A DNA stretch of 64,000 bases from an uncultured Lachnospiraceae bacterium (GCA_910578885.1 CAJTSH010000016.1:10256-74255), one strand, 5' to 3'. Positions 18,088 through 27,051 are shown, counted from the stretch's first letter. Notes: generated from the sequence alone by a model not told the origin. Translations and numbers: made by a program.

Positions 18088-19602
18088 ATGCTGGAAAAAA
18101 TTGATCTAAACAAGAAAATGGGTAAAAAGGAATACAAAGAGCAGATGGAGATTTTACAGCCCAAGCTGGCATATTTGCAGCGCGCCTGTAAAGAATGTAG
18201 GATTCCGGTCATTATTGTGTATGAGGGGCTTGGAGCGGCAGGCAAGGGAACATTGATCAATCAGGTGATTGCGCCGCTTGATCCGAGGGGATTTTCGGTT
18301 CATTCCACAGCCGTTGAGACAAGAGAAGAAAAGATGCATCCGTTCCTGTGGCGTTTCTGGACAAAGACGCCGGAGAAGGGCAGGATTGCTATTTTTGACA
18401 GAGGCTGGTACAGGAGAGTTCTGACGGACCGGTTTGACGGACTGACAGCAGAGAGTGAGTTAGACAGCGCCTATGGAGAAATCTGTTCCTTTGAAAAGCA
18501 GTTAACGGATGACAGAATGGTCATAATTAAGCTGTTTACCTATATTTCGAAGAAAGAGCAGCGGAAACGGTTTGAAAAGCTCCTTGCATCCAAGAAGACA
18601 CAGTGGCGTGTGACGAAGGATGATTTGAAACGGAATAAGCATTACGAGGAATATCTTGAAATGAACGAGGAGATGTTGGAGAAGACCGACAGTGATTATG
18701 CTCCGTGGAATATTATAGAGGGAACTGACCGGGAATATGCCGCAGTAAAGATGATGCAGATTGTGGTAAATGCATTGGAAGAGGCAGTTGCAGAGAATAA
18801 GAGGAAAAAGACTTCGGATGCTGCGTGTAATGAACAGGATATGCAGGAGGAAGACGCCGTATCGGATAATTTGCGGACCTCTGTTCTGGCAGGAATCAAC
18901 CCGGCAAAAGAAATGTCAAAAGAGGAGTATAAAGAGAAGCTGGAAAAATTACAGACCAGACTTTCCGAGCTTCACAATCAGCTTTACCGTTACCGTATAC
19001 CGGTGGTGCTTGCGTTTGAGGGCTGGGACGCCGGAGGAAAGGGCGGAGCGATCAAGCGGCTGACGAGAGCGCTTGACCCAAGGGGATATGCGGTAAATCC
19101 GGTTGCTTCGCCAAATGATATCGAGAAGGTACATCATTACTTATGGCGTTTTTGGACGAAAATGCCCAAGGCAGGTCATGTTGCAATCTTTGACCGCTCT
19201 TGGTACGGACGTGTCATGGTAGAGCGGATTGAGGGATTTTGCAAGGAAGAAGAGTGGAAACGCGCTTATCGTGAGATGAATGAGATGGAAGCGGAGTTAG
19301 CCCATGCAGGCAATATCGTGATTAAATTCTGGCTTCATATTGATAAGGATGAGCAGGAGCGGAGATTTAAAGAGCGGCAGGAGAATCCGGCTAAGCAGTG
19401 GAAAATAACGGACGAAGACTGGCGGAACCGGGCAAAATGGGACGAATACGAAAAGGCGGTAGATGAAATGCTGGTTCGTACGTCTACGCTGTATGCGCCC
19501 TGGGTCGTGGTAGAGGGCAATAATAAGTATTATGCCAGAATCAAAGTGCTGGAGACAGTGGTTTCGGCCATCGAAGAACGGATTAAGCAGATAAAGGAAT
19601 AA
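18088..19602 (+). CDS. pap: class II polyphosphate kinase 2 (polyphosphate:AMP phosphotransferase type)
   Basis: 504 residues with two tandem PPK2 domains, the architecture of class II enzymes that phosphorylate AMP to ADP with polyphosphate. Domain 1 (about 15-230) has Walker A GLGAAGKGT near 47 and a DRGWYRR lid motif near 104; domain 2 (about 275-500) has GWDAGGKGG near 311 and DRSWYGR near 368, closer to the consensus. In characterised class II enzymes the C-terminal half carries most activity, which fits. ATG 18088 follows GGGGGA at 18075-18080; the longer in-frame ORF from 17932 has no site. truA begins 3 bp after its stop. Confidence 0.88.
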   Translation: MLEKIDLNKKMGKKEYKEQMEILQPKLAYLQRACKECRIPVIIVYEGLGAAGKGTLINQVIAPLDPRGFSVHSTAVETREEKMHPFLWRFWTKTPEKGRIAIFDRGWYRRVLTDRFDGLTAESELDSAYGEICSFEKQLTDDRMVIIKLFTYISKKEQRKRFEKLLASKKTQWRVTKDDLKRNKHYEEYLEMNEEMLEKTDSDYAPWNIIEGTDREYAAVKMMQIVVNALEEAVAENKRKKTSDAACNEQDMQEEDAVSDNLRTSVLAGINPAKEMSKEEYKEKLEKLQTRLSELHNQLYRYRIPVVLAFEGWDAGGKGGAIKRLTRALDPRGYAVNPVASPNDIEKVHHYLWRFWTKMPKAGHVAIFDRSWYGRVMVERIEGFCKEEEWKRAYREMNEMEAELAHAGNIVIKFWLHIDKDEQERRFKERQENPAKQWKITDEDWRNRAKWDEYEKAVDEMLVRTSTLYAPWVVVEGNNKYYARIKVLETVVSAIEERIKQIKE

Positions 19603-19605
19603 GTG

Positions 19606-20397
19606 ATGACGAATTATAAAATGGTGCTGTCGTATGACGGCAGCCGTTACCGGGGCTGGCAGGTACAGGGAAATACGGATATGACCATACAGGGCAAGCT
19701 GCAGACTGTGCTTTCCCGTATGACCGGCGAGGAGATAGAGGTACATGGTTCCGGGAGGACGGATGCAGGCGTACACGCTGTGGGTCAGGTAGCGAATTTC
19801 AAAGCAAAAGCGAGATTGGAAGTGAGAGAAATCCGGGATTATCTGAACGAATATCTTCCTGAGGATATCGCTGTACAGTCGGTGGAAATCGCTTCCGGGC
19901 AATTTCACAGCAGATTGAATGCTTACGAAAAGACCTACCGTTACCGCATTTGGACAGACACGGTTCCGGCGGTGTTTGAAAGAAAATACGTAACGGAGCT
20001 GGCGGAACCGCTGCGCATAGATGATATGAAAGAGGCAGCAGAATATCTGATCGGAACTCATGATTTTATCAGCTTTTGCGGAAACCGAAGGTTTAAGAAA
20101 TCTCCGGTTCGGACAGTTTCTGATATTCGTTTTACGAAAAAGGAAAGAGAGCTTGTAATAGATGTGACGGGAAATGGGTTCCTTCAGAATATGGTTCGGA
20201 TTCTGGTGGGGACCTTGGTGGAAGTAGGGCTTGGCAGGAAGCGCCCAGAGGAAATGCAGCATATTTTAGAGGGGAAGAATCGGGATTTCGCCGGTCCTGC
20301 CATGCCGGCGAAGGGTTTATGCCTAATGGAAGTGCGTTATGATGCCCGTGTGCCAAATGGTTTGCCGACAGGTTCTTATTATCCGGAAGAAGAGTAG
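19606..20397 (+). CDS. truA: tRNA pseudouridine(38-40) synthase
   Basis: A 263-residue TruA enzyme that isomerises uridines 38-40 of the tRNA anticodon arm. The catalytic Asp53 sits in SGRTDAGVHA; other family blocks are YDGSRYRGWQVQ near the start and GNGFLQNMVRILVGTLVEVG. ATG 19606 is preferred over GTG 19603 for spacing to AAAGGA (19593-19598). It is directly downstream of the PPK2 gene and probably co-transcribed with it, with recJ 60 bp further. Confidence 0.94.
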   Translation: MTNYKMVLSYDGSRYRGWQVQGNTDMTIQGKLQTVLSRMTGEEIEVHGSGRTDAGVHAVGQVANFKAKARLEVREIRDYLNEYLPEDIAVQSVEIASGQFHSRLNAYEKTYRYRIWTDTVPAVFERKYVTELAEPLRIDDMKEAAEYLIGTHDFISFCGNRRFKKSPVRTVSDIRFTKKERELVIDVTGNGFLQNMVRILVGTLVEVGLGRKRPEEMQHILEGKNRDFAGPAMPAKGLCLMEVRYDARVPNGLPTGSYYPEEE

Positions 20398-20457
20398 TAA
20401 ATCATTTGGGAAATGAGTATGCTCTTGAGTATAAATATATAGTGAAGGAATAGATAA

Positions 20458-22218
20458 ATGGAACAGTGGATTGAGACAAGGAAGGGTGGGGATTTTGCCG
20501 GTATTGGAAAGCAGTTCCACATTGACCCGGTGGTGGCAAGGGTAATCCGCAACCGTGATCTTGTGACAAAGGAGGAGATAGAGGAATATCTCTATGGAGA
20601 TCTTAGAGCGCTGCATAGTCCGCATGAAATGAAAGATATGGATCAAGCAGTGGAGCTTATTTTTGCGAAGATTGCAGAGGGAAGAAAAATACGCATTATC
20701 GGAGATTACGATATTGACGGCGTCAATGCTACATACATATTGTTCAAAGCCTTGCAGGGTCTGGGGGCAAAGGTGGATTATGCCATACCGAACCGGATAA
20801 CGGACGGTTATGGAATCAATATCCATTTGATTGAACAGGCAATGTCGGAGGACGTGGATATGATTCTGACCTGTGACAATGGGATTGCCGCCTTGGAGGA
20901 AATTGCATATGCAAAGCGGCATGGGATGACGGTGATTGTGACAGATCACCATGACATCCCCTATGAGGAAAGCGAAGAAGGACGTATTTTTAAAACGAGT
21001 CTTGCAGATGCTATCATCAATCCTAAGCAGCCAGACTGCACATATCCCTATAAGGAGCTATGCGGCGCAGCAGTCGCATTTTGGCTTGTCCGGGCGCTCT
21101 ATGAGCGGGGAAACAGACCGGCAGATGAGGCGTTTGAATTTTTGGAAAATGCGGCGTTTGCCACAGTAGGGGATGTGATGAACCTGACGGGGGAAAACCG
21201 GATTCTGGTCAAAGAAGGCTTAAAGGCATTGCAAAATACGAAGAATCTTGGGATGCGGGCGTTGATTTTACAGAATGAACTGAAAATGCAGCAGCTGAAC
21301 ACGTATCATATTGGATTTGTACTCGGTCCCTGTATGAATGCAAGCGGCAGGCTGGATACTGCAGAATATGCCCTAAAGCTGCTTTTGGCAGAAAATGAAT
21401 CGGAAGCGGCGTCCATTGCAAAGCATTTGATTGAATTGAACAACAGCAGGAAGGCATTGACGGCAGATCAGTTAAATCTGGCATTTGAAAAAATTGAAAC
21501 AGAAGGAATGGAAGAGGACAGAGTTCTTGTGGTTTATCTGCCGGAATGCCATGAGAGTCTTGCGGGGATTATTGCGGGGCGTATTCGGGAACGCTATTAC
21601 CGTCCGGTATTTGTATTGACCAAAGGAGAAGAAGGAATCAAAGGCTCCGGACGTTCTATTGAGGAATATTCCATGTATGAGGAGATGAACCGGGTTTCGG
21701 AGCTGTTTACCAAATTTGGCGGGCATCCGATGGCGGCAGGGCTTTCTTTAAAAGATGGAAAAGCAGAGGAATTCCGAAGACGCATCAACGAGAGCTGCAC
21801 GCTTACGCCGGAAGATTTGACGGAAAAGGTGCGGATTGATGTGGCAATGCCGATTGGCTATGTAAGCACAGAGCTGGTGGAGCAGCTTCATATATTGGAA
21901 CCTTTCGGAAAGGGAAATTCCAAGCCGGTGTTTGCAGACCGGAATCTTCATATCCGTTCGGCAAGGGTGTTTGGGAAAAATAGAAATGTGTTGAAACTGG
22001 AACTTGCAGGAGCAGGCTGCTACAGCAGAAAAGCGGTCTACTTTGGCGATGCAGACGGATTTTTAGATTATTTAAAAGAAAAATTTGGAGCGGGGGAAGT
22101 GGACGACATGCTGCGGGGAAAGGGAAATTCGATTACGATTTCCATTGTCTATGATTTAGCAAGCGATGACTATAACGGAGCGTATGAACCGCAGGTCGTA
22201 ATCCGCCGTTACCGCTAG
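20458..22218 (+). CDS. recJ: single-stranded-DNA exonuclease RecJ
   Basis: 586 residues, the size of the shorter Firmicutes RecJ. DHH phosphoesterase motifs are clear: IGDYDIDGVNA (about 82-92), TCDNGI, VTDHHDIP (about 160), then the DHHA1 part with GSGRSIEEYSMYEEM and FGGHPMAAGLSL, and an OB-like C-terminus starting about residue 455. It acts 5' to 3' on single-stranded DNA in recombination and repair. The start follows AAGGAA. It is probably the last gene of the PPK2-truA-recJ transcript and is followed at once by the 85-bp repeats. Confidence 0.93.
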   Translation: MEQWIETRKGGDFAGIGKQFHIDPVVARVIRNRDLVTKEEIEEYLYGDLRALHSPHEMKDMDQAVELIFAKIAEGRKIRIIGDYDIDGVNATYILFKALQGLGAKVDYAIPNRITDGYGINIHLIEQAMSEDVDMILTCDNGIAALEEIAYAKRHGMTVIVTDHHDIPYEESEEGRIFKTSLADAIINPKQPDCTYPYKELCGAAVAFWLVRALYERGNRPADEAFEFLENAAFATVGDVMNLTGENRILVKEGLKALQNTKNLGMRALILQNELKMQQLNTYHIGFVLGPCMNASGRLDTAEYALKLLLAENESEAASIAKHLIELNNSRKALTADQLNLAFEKIETEGMEEDRVLVVYLPECHESLAGIIAGRIRERYYRPVFVLTKGEEGIKGSGRSIEEYSMYEEMNRVSELFTKFGGHPMAAGLSLKDGKAEEFRRRINESCTLTPEDLTEKVRIDVAMPIGYVSTELVEQLHILEPFGKGNSKPVFADRNLHIRSARVFGKNRNVLKLELAGAGCYSRKAVYFGDADGFLDYLKEKFGAGEVDDMLRGKGNSITISIVYDLASDDYNGAYEPQVVIRRYR

Positions 22219-22410
22219 GCGGTGCGTGCCGTTACATTATAGGAGGAAGGCAAATGCGGAGCATTTTTGGAATGCCTTCCGACGACTTGGCAGGTGCCGC
22301 AAAGCGGTGCGTGCCGTTACATTATAGGAGGAAGGCAAATGCGAAGCATTTTTGGAATGCCTTCCGACGACTTGGCAGGTGCCGCAAAGCGGTGCGTGCC
22401 GTTACATTAT
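22219..22410. repeat. 85-bp tandem repeat, 2.3 copies
   Basis: Units at 22219-22303 and 22304-22388 differ at a single base (unit position 41, G or A); a partial third copy covers 22389-22410. Each unit contains a ribosome-binding-like GGAGG and two potential stem-loops: GGAAGGCA/TGCCTTCC with an inner AATGC/GCATT, and an imperfect GGCAGGTGCCGC/GCGGTGCGTGCC that spans the unit junction. It starts at the base after the recJ stop codon and ends 20 bp before the next gene. I assign no known family. Confidence 0.93.
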
Positions 22411-22430
22411 TATACTAGGAGGGAAGTGTA

Positions 22431-23393
22431 TTGGCGAAAGAAGAGAAATTTCGTTTTCTGTCGAAGGATAGAAAAACAAAAATACATGCAGTGAAATGGA
22501 TGCCGGATTCTGGGGAATATAAGGCAATTGTACAGATTACGCATGGGATGGTAGAGTTTATTGAGCGTTACCGGGAGTTTGCAGAATTTTTGACAAAGAA
22601 CGGATATCTGGTGGTGGGGCATGACCATCTCGGACACGGCGAGTCCGTAGTAAATCAGGAAGATTGGGGATATTTTGCAGCGGAGAATCCAAGTGATGTG
22701 CTGGTAGCAGATATGCATAAGCTTAGAACGTTGATGATGCGGAAGAATCCCGGTGTGCCCTATGTAATGATAGGGCACAGCATGGGGTCTTACATGCTGA
22801 GAAAATATCTCTCGCTTCATGGAGAAGGGTTATCGGGGGCAATTATCTTAGGAACCGGAAGTGTACCGGATAAAACCACAAAGCTCGGAATCTGCGTAGT
22901 AAAGATTTTGGCAAAGTTTTTTGGCTGGCGCCACAGGAGCAGGCTGGTGGAGAATTTTACTTTTGGAGGTGATTATAAACAGTTTGATTTGAAAGGGAGA
23001 AATGTGAAAAATAGCTGGTTGACAAAGGATGAAGAAATCGTAGATTTCTATTATCATGAGCCGAAGTGTTCATTTATATTTACATTAAATGGATACTTGG
23101 GATTGTTTGAGGCGGTTCTATTTGATAATCAGCCGGAAAATATCGCAAGGATTCCAAAACAGCTTCCGATTCTCATAGCATCCGGGGAGGATGACCCGGT
23201 GGGAAATATGGGAGAAGGCGTAAAGCGGGTTCATTTTCAATTTCTGGAAGCAGGGATATGCGATGTGACCTGCAGACTCTATGAAAACGATCGTCATGAG
23301 ATATTGAATGAGACCGACAGGGAGCTTGTTTATCGCGACATACATGATTGGCTGGAGGTTCATATTTCGGACAGATTGGAACATCAAGTGTAA
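22431..23393 (+). CDS. alpha/beta hydrolase, lysophospholipase/monoacylglycerol-lipase-like
   Basis: A 320-residue cytoplasmic alpha/beta hydrolase of the Hydrolase_4 group. Nucleophile Ser117 is in GHSMGS, the acidic residue in ASGEDDPVG (about 253) and His in ENDRHEIL (about 289); the oxyanion-type HGM is near the N-terminus (QITHGMVEFIERY). The start is TTG 22431, with AGGAGGG 7 nt upstream just past the tandem repeats. Relatives hydrolyse lysophospholipids or monoglycerides, but the substrate cannot be told from sequence. Confidence 0.88.
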   Translation: MAKEEKFRFLSKDRKTKIHAVKWMPDSGEYKAIVQITHGMVEFIERYREFAEFLTKNGYLVVGHDHLGHGESVVNQEDWGYFAAENPSDVLVADMHKLRTLMMRKNPGVPYVMIGHSMGSYMLRKYLSLHGEGLSGAIILGTGSVPDKTTKLGICVVKILAKFFGWRHRSRLVENFTFGGDYKQFDLKGRNVKNSWLTKDEEIVDFYYHEPKCSFIFTLNGYLGLFEAVLFDNQPENIARIPKQLPILIASGEDDPVGNMGEGVKRVHFQFLEAGICDVTCRLYENDRHEILNETDRELVYRDIHDWLEVHISDRLEHQV

Positions 23394-23513
23394 AATCTTA
23401 AGAAAATCTTATGGATTATCATAGAGGATAAATAAAAAAGATATGGCAAAATCAATTTTATAGAAAAAATGTTGTCAGAAACAAGGAAGGCTATATTGGA
23501 GGTATAATGTAAC

Positions 23514-24470
23514 ATGAAAAAAATATTTAGACAGATTTTATGTCTAACGCTGCTTCTTTCGCTTCTGGCGCCGGCAGTCGTGTCTGCGGATGCGATTGCG
23601 ACGGAGCTGACATTGGATGAAGCCGATGACAATGTAGTCATTGAAGAGGATGATAAGCCATATCTTTCCTTTGGAGCCGATTTGAAAGTGGAACAGCAGC
23701 AGGTCATTTTGGATTTGATGGGAATTCCGGCGGCGGAATTGGGAAATTATGACGTTAGCTATGTCACCAACGCAGAGGAGCATTCCTATTTAGGGTCTTA
23801 TATTTCTGCGAAGGAGATTGGCTCAAGGGCATGGTCCTCCGTTGTAATCGTGAAACGTGAAAAGGGGAATGGAATTAACATCTCTACGAAGAATATCAAT
23901 TACTGTACGATAGGAATGTATAAGAATGCTTTGGTAACGGCGGGAGTTGAGGATGCGGATATTATTGTTGCAGGACCGCAGCCTATAAGCGGAACGGCGG
24001 CTCTTGTAGGCATTTTTAAGGCATATGGCGAAATGACCGGTGATGAGATTTCAGAGAATCGGGTAGATACCGCATTAAATGAGCTGGTTCTGACAGGAAG
24101 GCTTGAAGAGCTGGAAGGAGTAGAATCTGAGGATGTTGAAAGTATGGTTGCCTACCTGAAGCAGAAAGTTGCGGAGGGGGCATTAGAGAGCGAGAACAGT
24201 ATCAGCGAAGCAATTGATGAGGCCAGCCGTGATTTTGGCATTACGCTTACGGCTGAGGAAAAAAGCGAGCTGATAGAGCTGATGCTTAAAATCAAGGACT
24301 TGGATCTGGATGTGGACAGTCTGCTCTCACAGGCAGAATCTATTTACAAAAAGCTGAGTGACATGGGCTTTGACAGCGAGGCTGCCAGCGGTATCGGCGA
24401 GAAGATCGGAAAATTCTTTTCCGGGATTATAGATGCTATTAAGGAGTTTTTCTCGGGGTTGTTCTCTTAG
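23514..24470 (+). CDS. secreted DUF1002 protein
   Basis: 318 residues with a cleavable signal peptide (about 1-25, ending VVSADA). The DUF1002 domain runs to about residue 250, with FGADLKVEQQQVILDLMG and a central NINYCTIGMYKNAL region. The C-terminal ~60 residues are helical and end in the hydrophobic GIIDAIKEFFSGLFS. Proteins of this family (for example YpuA of Bacillus) are exported and of unknown function. The gene is monocistronic, ended by a strong terminator. The start has GGAGG 12 bp upstream. Confidence 0.87.
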   Translation: MKKIFRQILCLTLLLSLLAPAVVSADAIATELTLDEADDNVVIEEDDKPYLSFGADLKVEQQQVILDLMGIPAAELGNYDVSYVTNAEEHSYLGSYISAKEIGSRAWSSVVIVKREKGNGINISTKNINYCTIGMYKNALVTAGVEDADIIVAGPQPISGTAALVGIFKAYGEMTGDEISENRVDTALNELVLTGRLEELEGVESEDVESMVAYLKQKVAEGALESENSISEAIDEASRDFGITLTAEEKSELIELMLKIKDLDLDVDSLLSQAESIYKKLSDMGFDSEAASGIGEKIGKFFSGIIDAIKEFFSGLFS

Positions 24471-24476
24471 GTACAG

Positions 24477-24519
24477 AACCCCACAAATGGTGTAAATACG
24501 CTGTTTGTGGGGTCTTTTT
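24477..24519 (+). terminator. terminator after the DUF1002 gene
   Basis: ACCCCACAAA (24478-24487) pairs perfectly with TTTGTGGGGT (24504-24513), followed by CTTTTTG. Confidence 0.92.
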
Positions 24520-24589
24520 GCTCTGTGATACTTTTAGCGGCAAACATTAATTTGATAAAAAGTCTGTAAATACAAAGGAGATGAAAGGA

Positions 24590-25417
24590 ATGAGCAGAGT
24601 TGTTATTTTTGTTGGCAGTATGCGGAAAGGTGGAAATACTGATTTGCTTGCACAGGCGTTCGCAGAGGGAGCAGGCAAAAATAATACGGTAGAGATAGTT
24701 TCCGTTGCCGATTATAAAGTAAATCCCCGTATTGGATGTAATTCATGTTTTGCCAGAGAAGGAAATCAATGTTCTCAAAAAGATGATATGGCAGAAATTT
24801 ATGAAAAGTTACGGATTGCCGATATGGTAGTAATTGCATCTCCGGTCTATTTTTATGGGATTAGTGCAGAATTAAAAGCAATTATTGATAGATTGCATAC
24901 ACCTATGAGAAATGAGTTTCCAATAAAAAAGCTGGCTTTGCTGTTGGTAGGAGCGGCAGCTTTACCCGAATTGTTTGACGCAATCAAATTACAGTATCAG
25001 CTTGTACTTAAATTCTTTCATTTGGAGGATGCAGGCATGGTGCTTGTAAGAGGGGTTAAGGACATTGGGGACATTCAAGATACGAAGGCATTAGAGGAAG
25101 CATATAAACTTGGAGCTTCGATAGGGAATGAAGAGCCCCAGCTTTTGGTTCAGTCAGAAGAAGAGGCGACTTCAAACTTGGAATTGCTGAATCACTTAGA
25201 CAAATTGCATACGACAGAATTGGGAGTTGTACGGATAAAAAGGAATCTGTCTTTGAATACAGATGATGTTGTTGAATGGTGCAAAGATAAAATTAATTCT
25301 GCCCATGCCATTATTACAAGAAATGGAAAGAATTGGTATGTAAATATAGATGGCTGTACCATAACGGTAAATGCACATAGTTATACAATAATAACGGCAC
25401 ATAGGGGAAAGGGATAA
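24590..25417 (+). CDS. flavodoxin-fold oxidoreductase fused to DUF3781
   Basis: 275 residues. The first ~180 form a NADPH-dependent FMN reductase-like flavodoxin fold with the FMN phosphate loop GSMRKGGNTD, a cysteine cluster CNSCFAREGNQC as in iron-sulfur flavoproteins, and SPVYFYGISAELKAIIDR. The last ~85 residues match my memory of DUF3781, a small domain usually seen alone (LDKLHTTELGVVRIKRNLSLNTDDVVEWC). ATG 24590 is preferred: GGAG (24577-24580) is 9 nt before it but touches the in-frame ATG 24581. It opens an AT-richer group of accessory genes. Substrate unknown. Confidence 0.82.
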   Translation: MSRVVIFVGSMRKGGNTDLLAQAFAEGAGKNNTVEIVSVADYKVNPRIGCNSCFAREGNQCSQKDDMAEIYEKLRIADMVVIASPVYFYGISAELKAIIDRLHTPMRNEFPIKKLALLLVGAAALPELFDAIKLQYQLVLKFFHLEDAGMVLVRGVKDIGDIQDTKALEEAYKLGASIGNEEPQLLVQSEEEATSNLELLNHLDKLHTTELGVVRIKRNLSLNTDDVVEWCKDKINSAHAIITRNGKNWYVNIDGCTITVNAHSYTIITAHRGKG

Positions 25418-25433
25418 AGTATATGAGAACTTG

Positions 25434-25471
25434 TTGCAAATATTATTTCACTACGGTATCATACAAGTAGT
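25434..25471 (+). promoter_or_regulatory. promoter of the toxin-antitoxin pair
   Basis: TTGCAA (25434-25439), 17 bp, TATCAT (25457-25462). ACTAC/GTAGT (25450-25454, 25467-25471) flank the -10 box, the position expected for an autoregulatory operator. Confidence 0.45.
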
Positions 25472-25530
25472 ACAAGTAAAATTTTTGTTAAAAGAAATAC
25501 AGATAATAAAAGTGGAAAGGACTGAATAAC

Positions 25531-25704
25531 ATGGCTGTGGGATTGAAAGAGGATTACCAGAGGGCTTTGGATGAACAGAAAAAAGAAGTTCGAGCGCTTG
25601 TAATGGCAGGGTTGGAACAGATAAAAGAGGGAAAGACAAAAGATTTTAATGCTGTATGTGACAGATTGGAGAAGAAATACAGGAATGAGGCAATATCAAA
25701 TTAG
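25531..25704 (+). CDS. antitoxin-like protein of a type II toxin-antitoxin pair
   Basis: A 57-residue helical, charged protein (MAVGLKEDYQ start, IKEGKTKDFNAVCDRLEKKY near the end), too short for many gene finders. AAAGG lies 10 nt before ATG 25531. Its last 20 bp overlap the start of a ParE/RelE-type toxin gene, the classic arrangement for antitoxin first, toxin second. The family is not certain; a helix that wraps the toxin is expected. Assignment rests on size, overlap and partner. Confidence 0.75.
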   Translation: MAVGLKEDYQRALDEQKKEVRALVMAGLEQIKEGKTKDFNAVCDRLEKKYRNEAISN

Positions 25705-26011
25705 AATTACAGAGTTGGCAGAAGGAGATTTAGAGAATGCCGTAGATTACATTACCTATGAATTGAGAAATCCGTCTGTTGCTGAAAATATAGTAAGTGG
25801 GATTCGTGCAAAAATAAATTCTTTGGTAGATTTTCCAGAAAGAAATGAGTTGGACGAAGATGAGTTGCTTGCTGGATTGGGTGTCCGAAAAGATTATTAT
25901 CGCAATTACAAGATTTATTATGTGATCGAGGAGGACATCATTTATATAGTTAGAATTTTACACATGTTGGTTGATAGTAAAGCGTGGTTGTATCGTACAT
26001 TTGGATTGTAA
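25685..26011 (+). CDS. ParE/RelE-superfamily toxin
   Basis: 108 residues with the typical plasmid-stabilisation-system fold: RQYQIRITELAEGDLENAVDYITYEL at the N-terminus, SLVDFPERNELDEDE in the middle and a C-terminal YKIYYVIEEDIIYIVRILH strand pair. ATG 25685 overlaps the antitoxin; the longer in-frame ORF starting at 25649 lies inside the antitoxin gene and has no separate site. ParE members poison gyrase and RelE members cleave mRNA on ribosomes; the sequence alone does not decide which. Confidence 0.85.
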   Translation: MRQYQIRITELAEGDLENAVDYITYELRNPSVAENIVSGIRAKINSLVDFPERNELDEDELLAGLGVRKDYYRNYKIYYVIEEDIIYIVRILHMLVDSKAWLYRTFGL

Positions 26012-26068
26012 AATAGACCTAAAAGATTAACAAATCTGTTAATTGCTAGGGAGTTCGAATAGTAGCTT

Positions 26069-26112
26069 AAAGCCTGGGCTGCCTTGTAAATAGGGCATTT
26101 CCGGGCTTTTTT
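26069..26112 (+). terminator. terminator after the toxin gene
   Basis: AAGCCTGG (26070-26077) pairs with CCGGGCTT (26101-26108, one T-G pair), followed by TTTT. Confidence 0.75.
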
Positions 26113-26195
26113 GAAAATGAATTTATTGTGGTATTTTAAAAGGATAGATTTTATAAGTTAAATTCAAGAGTTTCCGTTAAGAGGAGCAGATAGAT

Positions 26196-26882
26196 ATGAG
26201 TACAGAACAATACAAAATCATTCATCTTCCAAAAGAACAATGGAAAAATGTTCCCATACCGATGCGGTATACTACAGAGGAATATTTTGATGTAAAAATT
26301 GAAAAGGTCAATAATAGCTTTCATGTTGATTTTATTAGAACAAAATTGAAAGAGCCTATTTCGCATTATCCGGAGGAATATGATTTCCCGGATAAGCTGT
26401 ATCAGGAGCATTGGGAAAAGGCTTATGCATGGGGAGTTGTAGAAGAAAATGAAGGTAAGCAGGAATTGGCCGCCTGTATTGAGACTTGTCCGGAGGAGTG
26501 GTCTAACAGACTGATGGTTACAGAATTATGGGTGCATGAGAAGTTGAGAAGAAAAGGTATTGGACATGCACTAATGGCAGTGGCAAAACAGCAGGCGAAT
26601 TTAGAACACAGGCGAGCGATTATTCTGGAAACACAGTCTTGTAATGTGTCGGCAATAAGCTTCTATTTGCAGGAAGGGTTTGAGTTAATCGGTTTTGATA
26701 GCTGCTGCTATTCCAACCGAGATATTGATAAAAAGGAAGTACGCTTGGATCTTGGATATTTTCCCAGAAAAAATAAGGTGAAAAAGGAAGATATTATTAT
26801 CAGGGAAGAGACAGAAAATTTCCTTGTCAGTGGGATTAGTAAGGATGGATTTAAATATGAAATTATTATATGGGACAGGTAA
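26196..26882 (+). CDS. GNAT-family N-acetyltransferase
   Basis: 228 residues. The acetyl-CoA binding motif A is LWVHEKLRRKGIGHALM (about 110-126), followed by ETQSCNVSAISFYLQEGFELIGFD. The layout, with a ~70-residue N-terminal part, resembles streptothricin-type acetyltransferases, but substrate specificity cannot be inferred. The C-terminal ~40 residues after YFPRKNK are an unassigned extension. The start follows AAGAGGAG-like purines. The 3' end overlaps a short HAM1-like ORF in another frame. Confidence 0.82.
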   Translation: MSTEQYKIIHLPKEQWKNVPIPMRYTTEEYFDVKIEKVNNSFHVDFIRTKLKEPISHYPEEYDFPDKLYQEHWEKAYAWGVVEENEGKQELAACIETCPEEWSNRLMVTELWVHEKLRRKGIGHALMAVAKQQANLEHRRAIILETQSCNVSAISFYLQEGFELIGFDSCCYSNRDIDKKEVRLDLGYFPRKNKVKKEDIIIREETENFLVSGISKDGFKYEIIIWDR

Positions 26883-27003
26883 TCCGGCAAAATTAGATGC
26901 AATGAAAAGCCATTTTTATGATTTACCGGTAGACAGATTAGAACAGCTTGCTGTTGAAGAGGGGTTTTTGTTATTTTTTCAAAGGTTTTTAAATCTTGAT
27001 TAA
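26857..27003 (+). pseudogene. remnant of a HAM1/RdgB-like nucleotide pyrophosphatase gene
   Basis: A 48-codon ORF starts at ATG 26857, inside the end of the acetyltransferase gene, with MKLLYGTGNPAKLDAMKSHF. This matches the N-terminal nucleotide-binding strand and loop of non-canonical purine NTP pyrophosphatases (xTGNxxKxxxM). After ~24 residues the resemblance stops and the frame ends at 27001-27003, whereas the family needs about 190 residues. I read it as a deletion remnant; a recently formed small protein is the alternative. AAGGAT lies 10-15 bp upstream. Confidence 0.55.
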
Positions 27004-27051
27004 GAGTTGGCGGATAGGTTGGCATAATTGAGCGTTAGGAAGGGACAGCGA

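Noticed and set aside
22219..22410. Possible CRISPR array
   Set aside because: The units are contiguous and nearly identical over 85 bp, with no unique spacers.
22267..22494. 75-codon ORF across the 85-bp repeats
   Set aside because: It is a by-product of the repeat; unit length 85 is not a multiple of three, so frames shift between copies and no coding constraint is visible.
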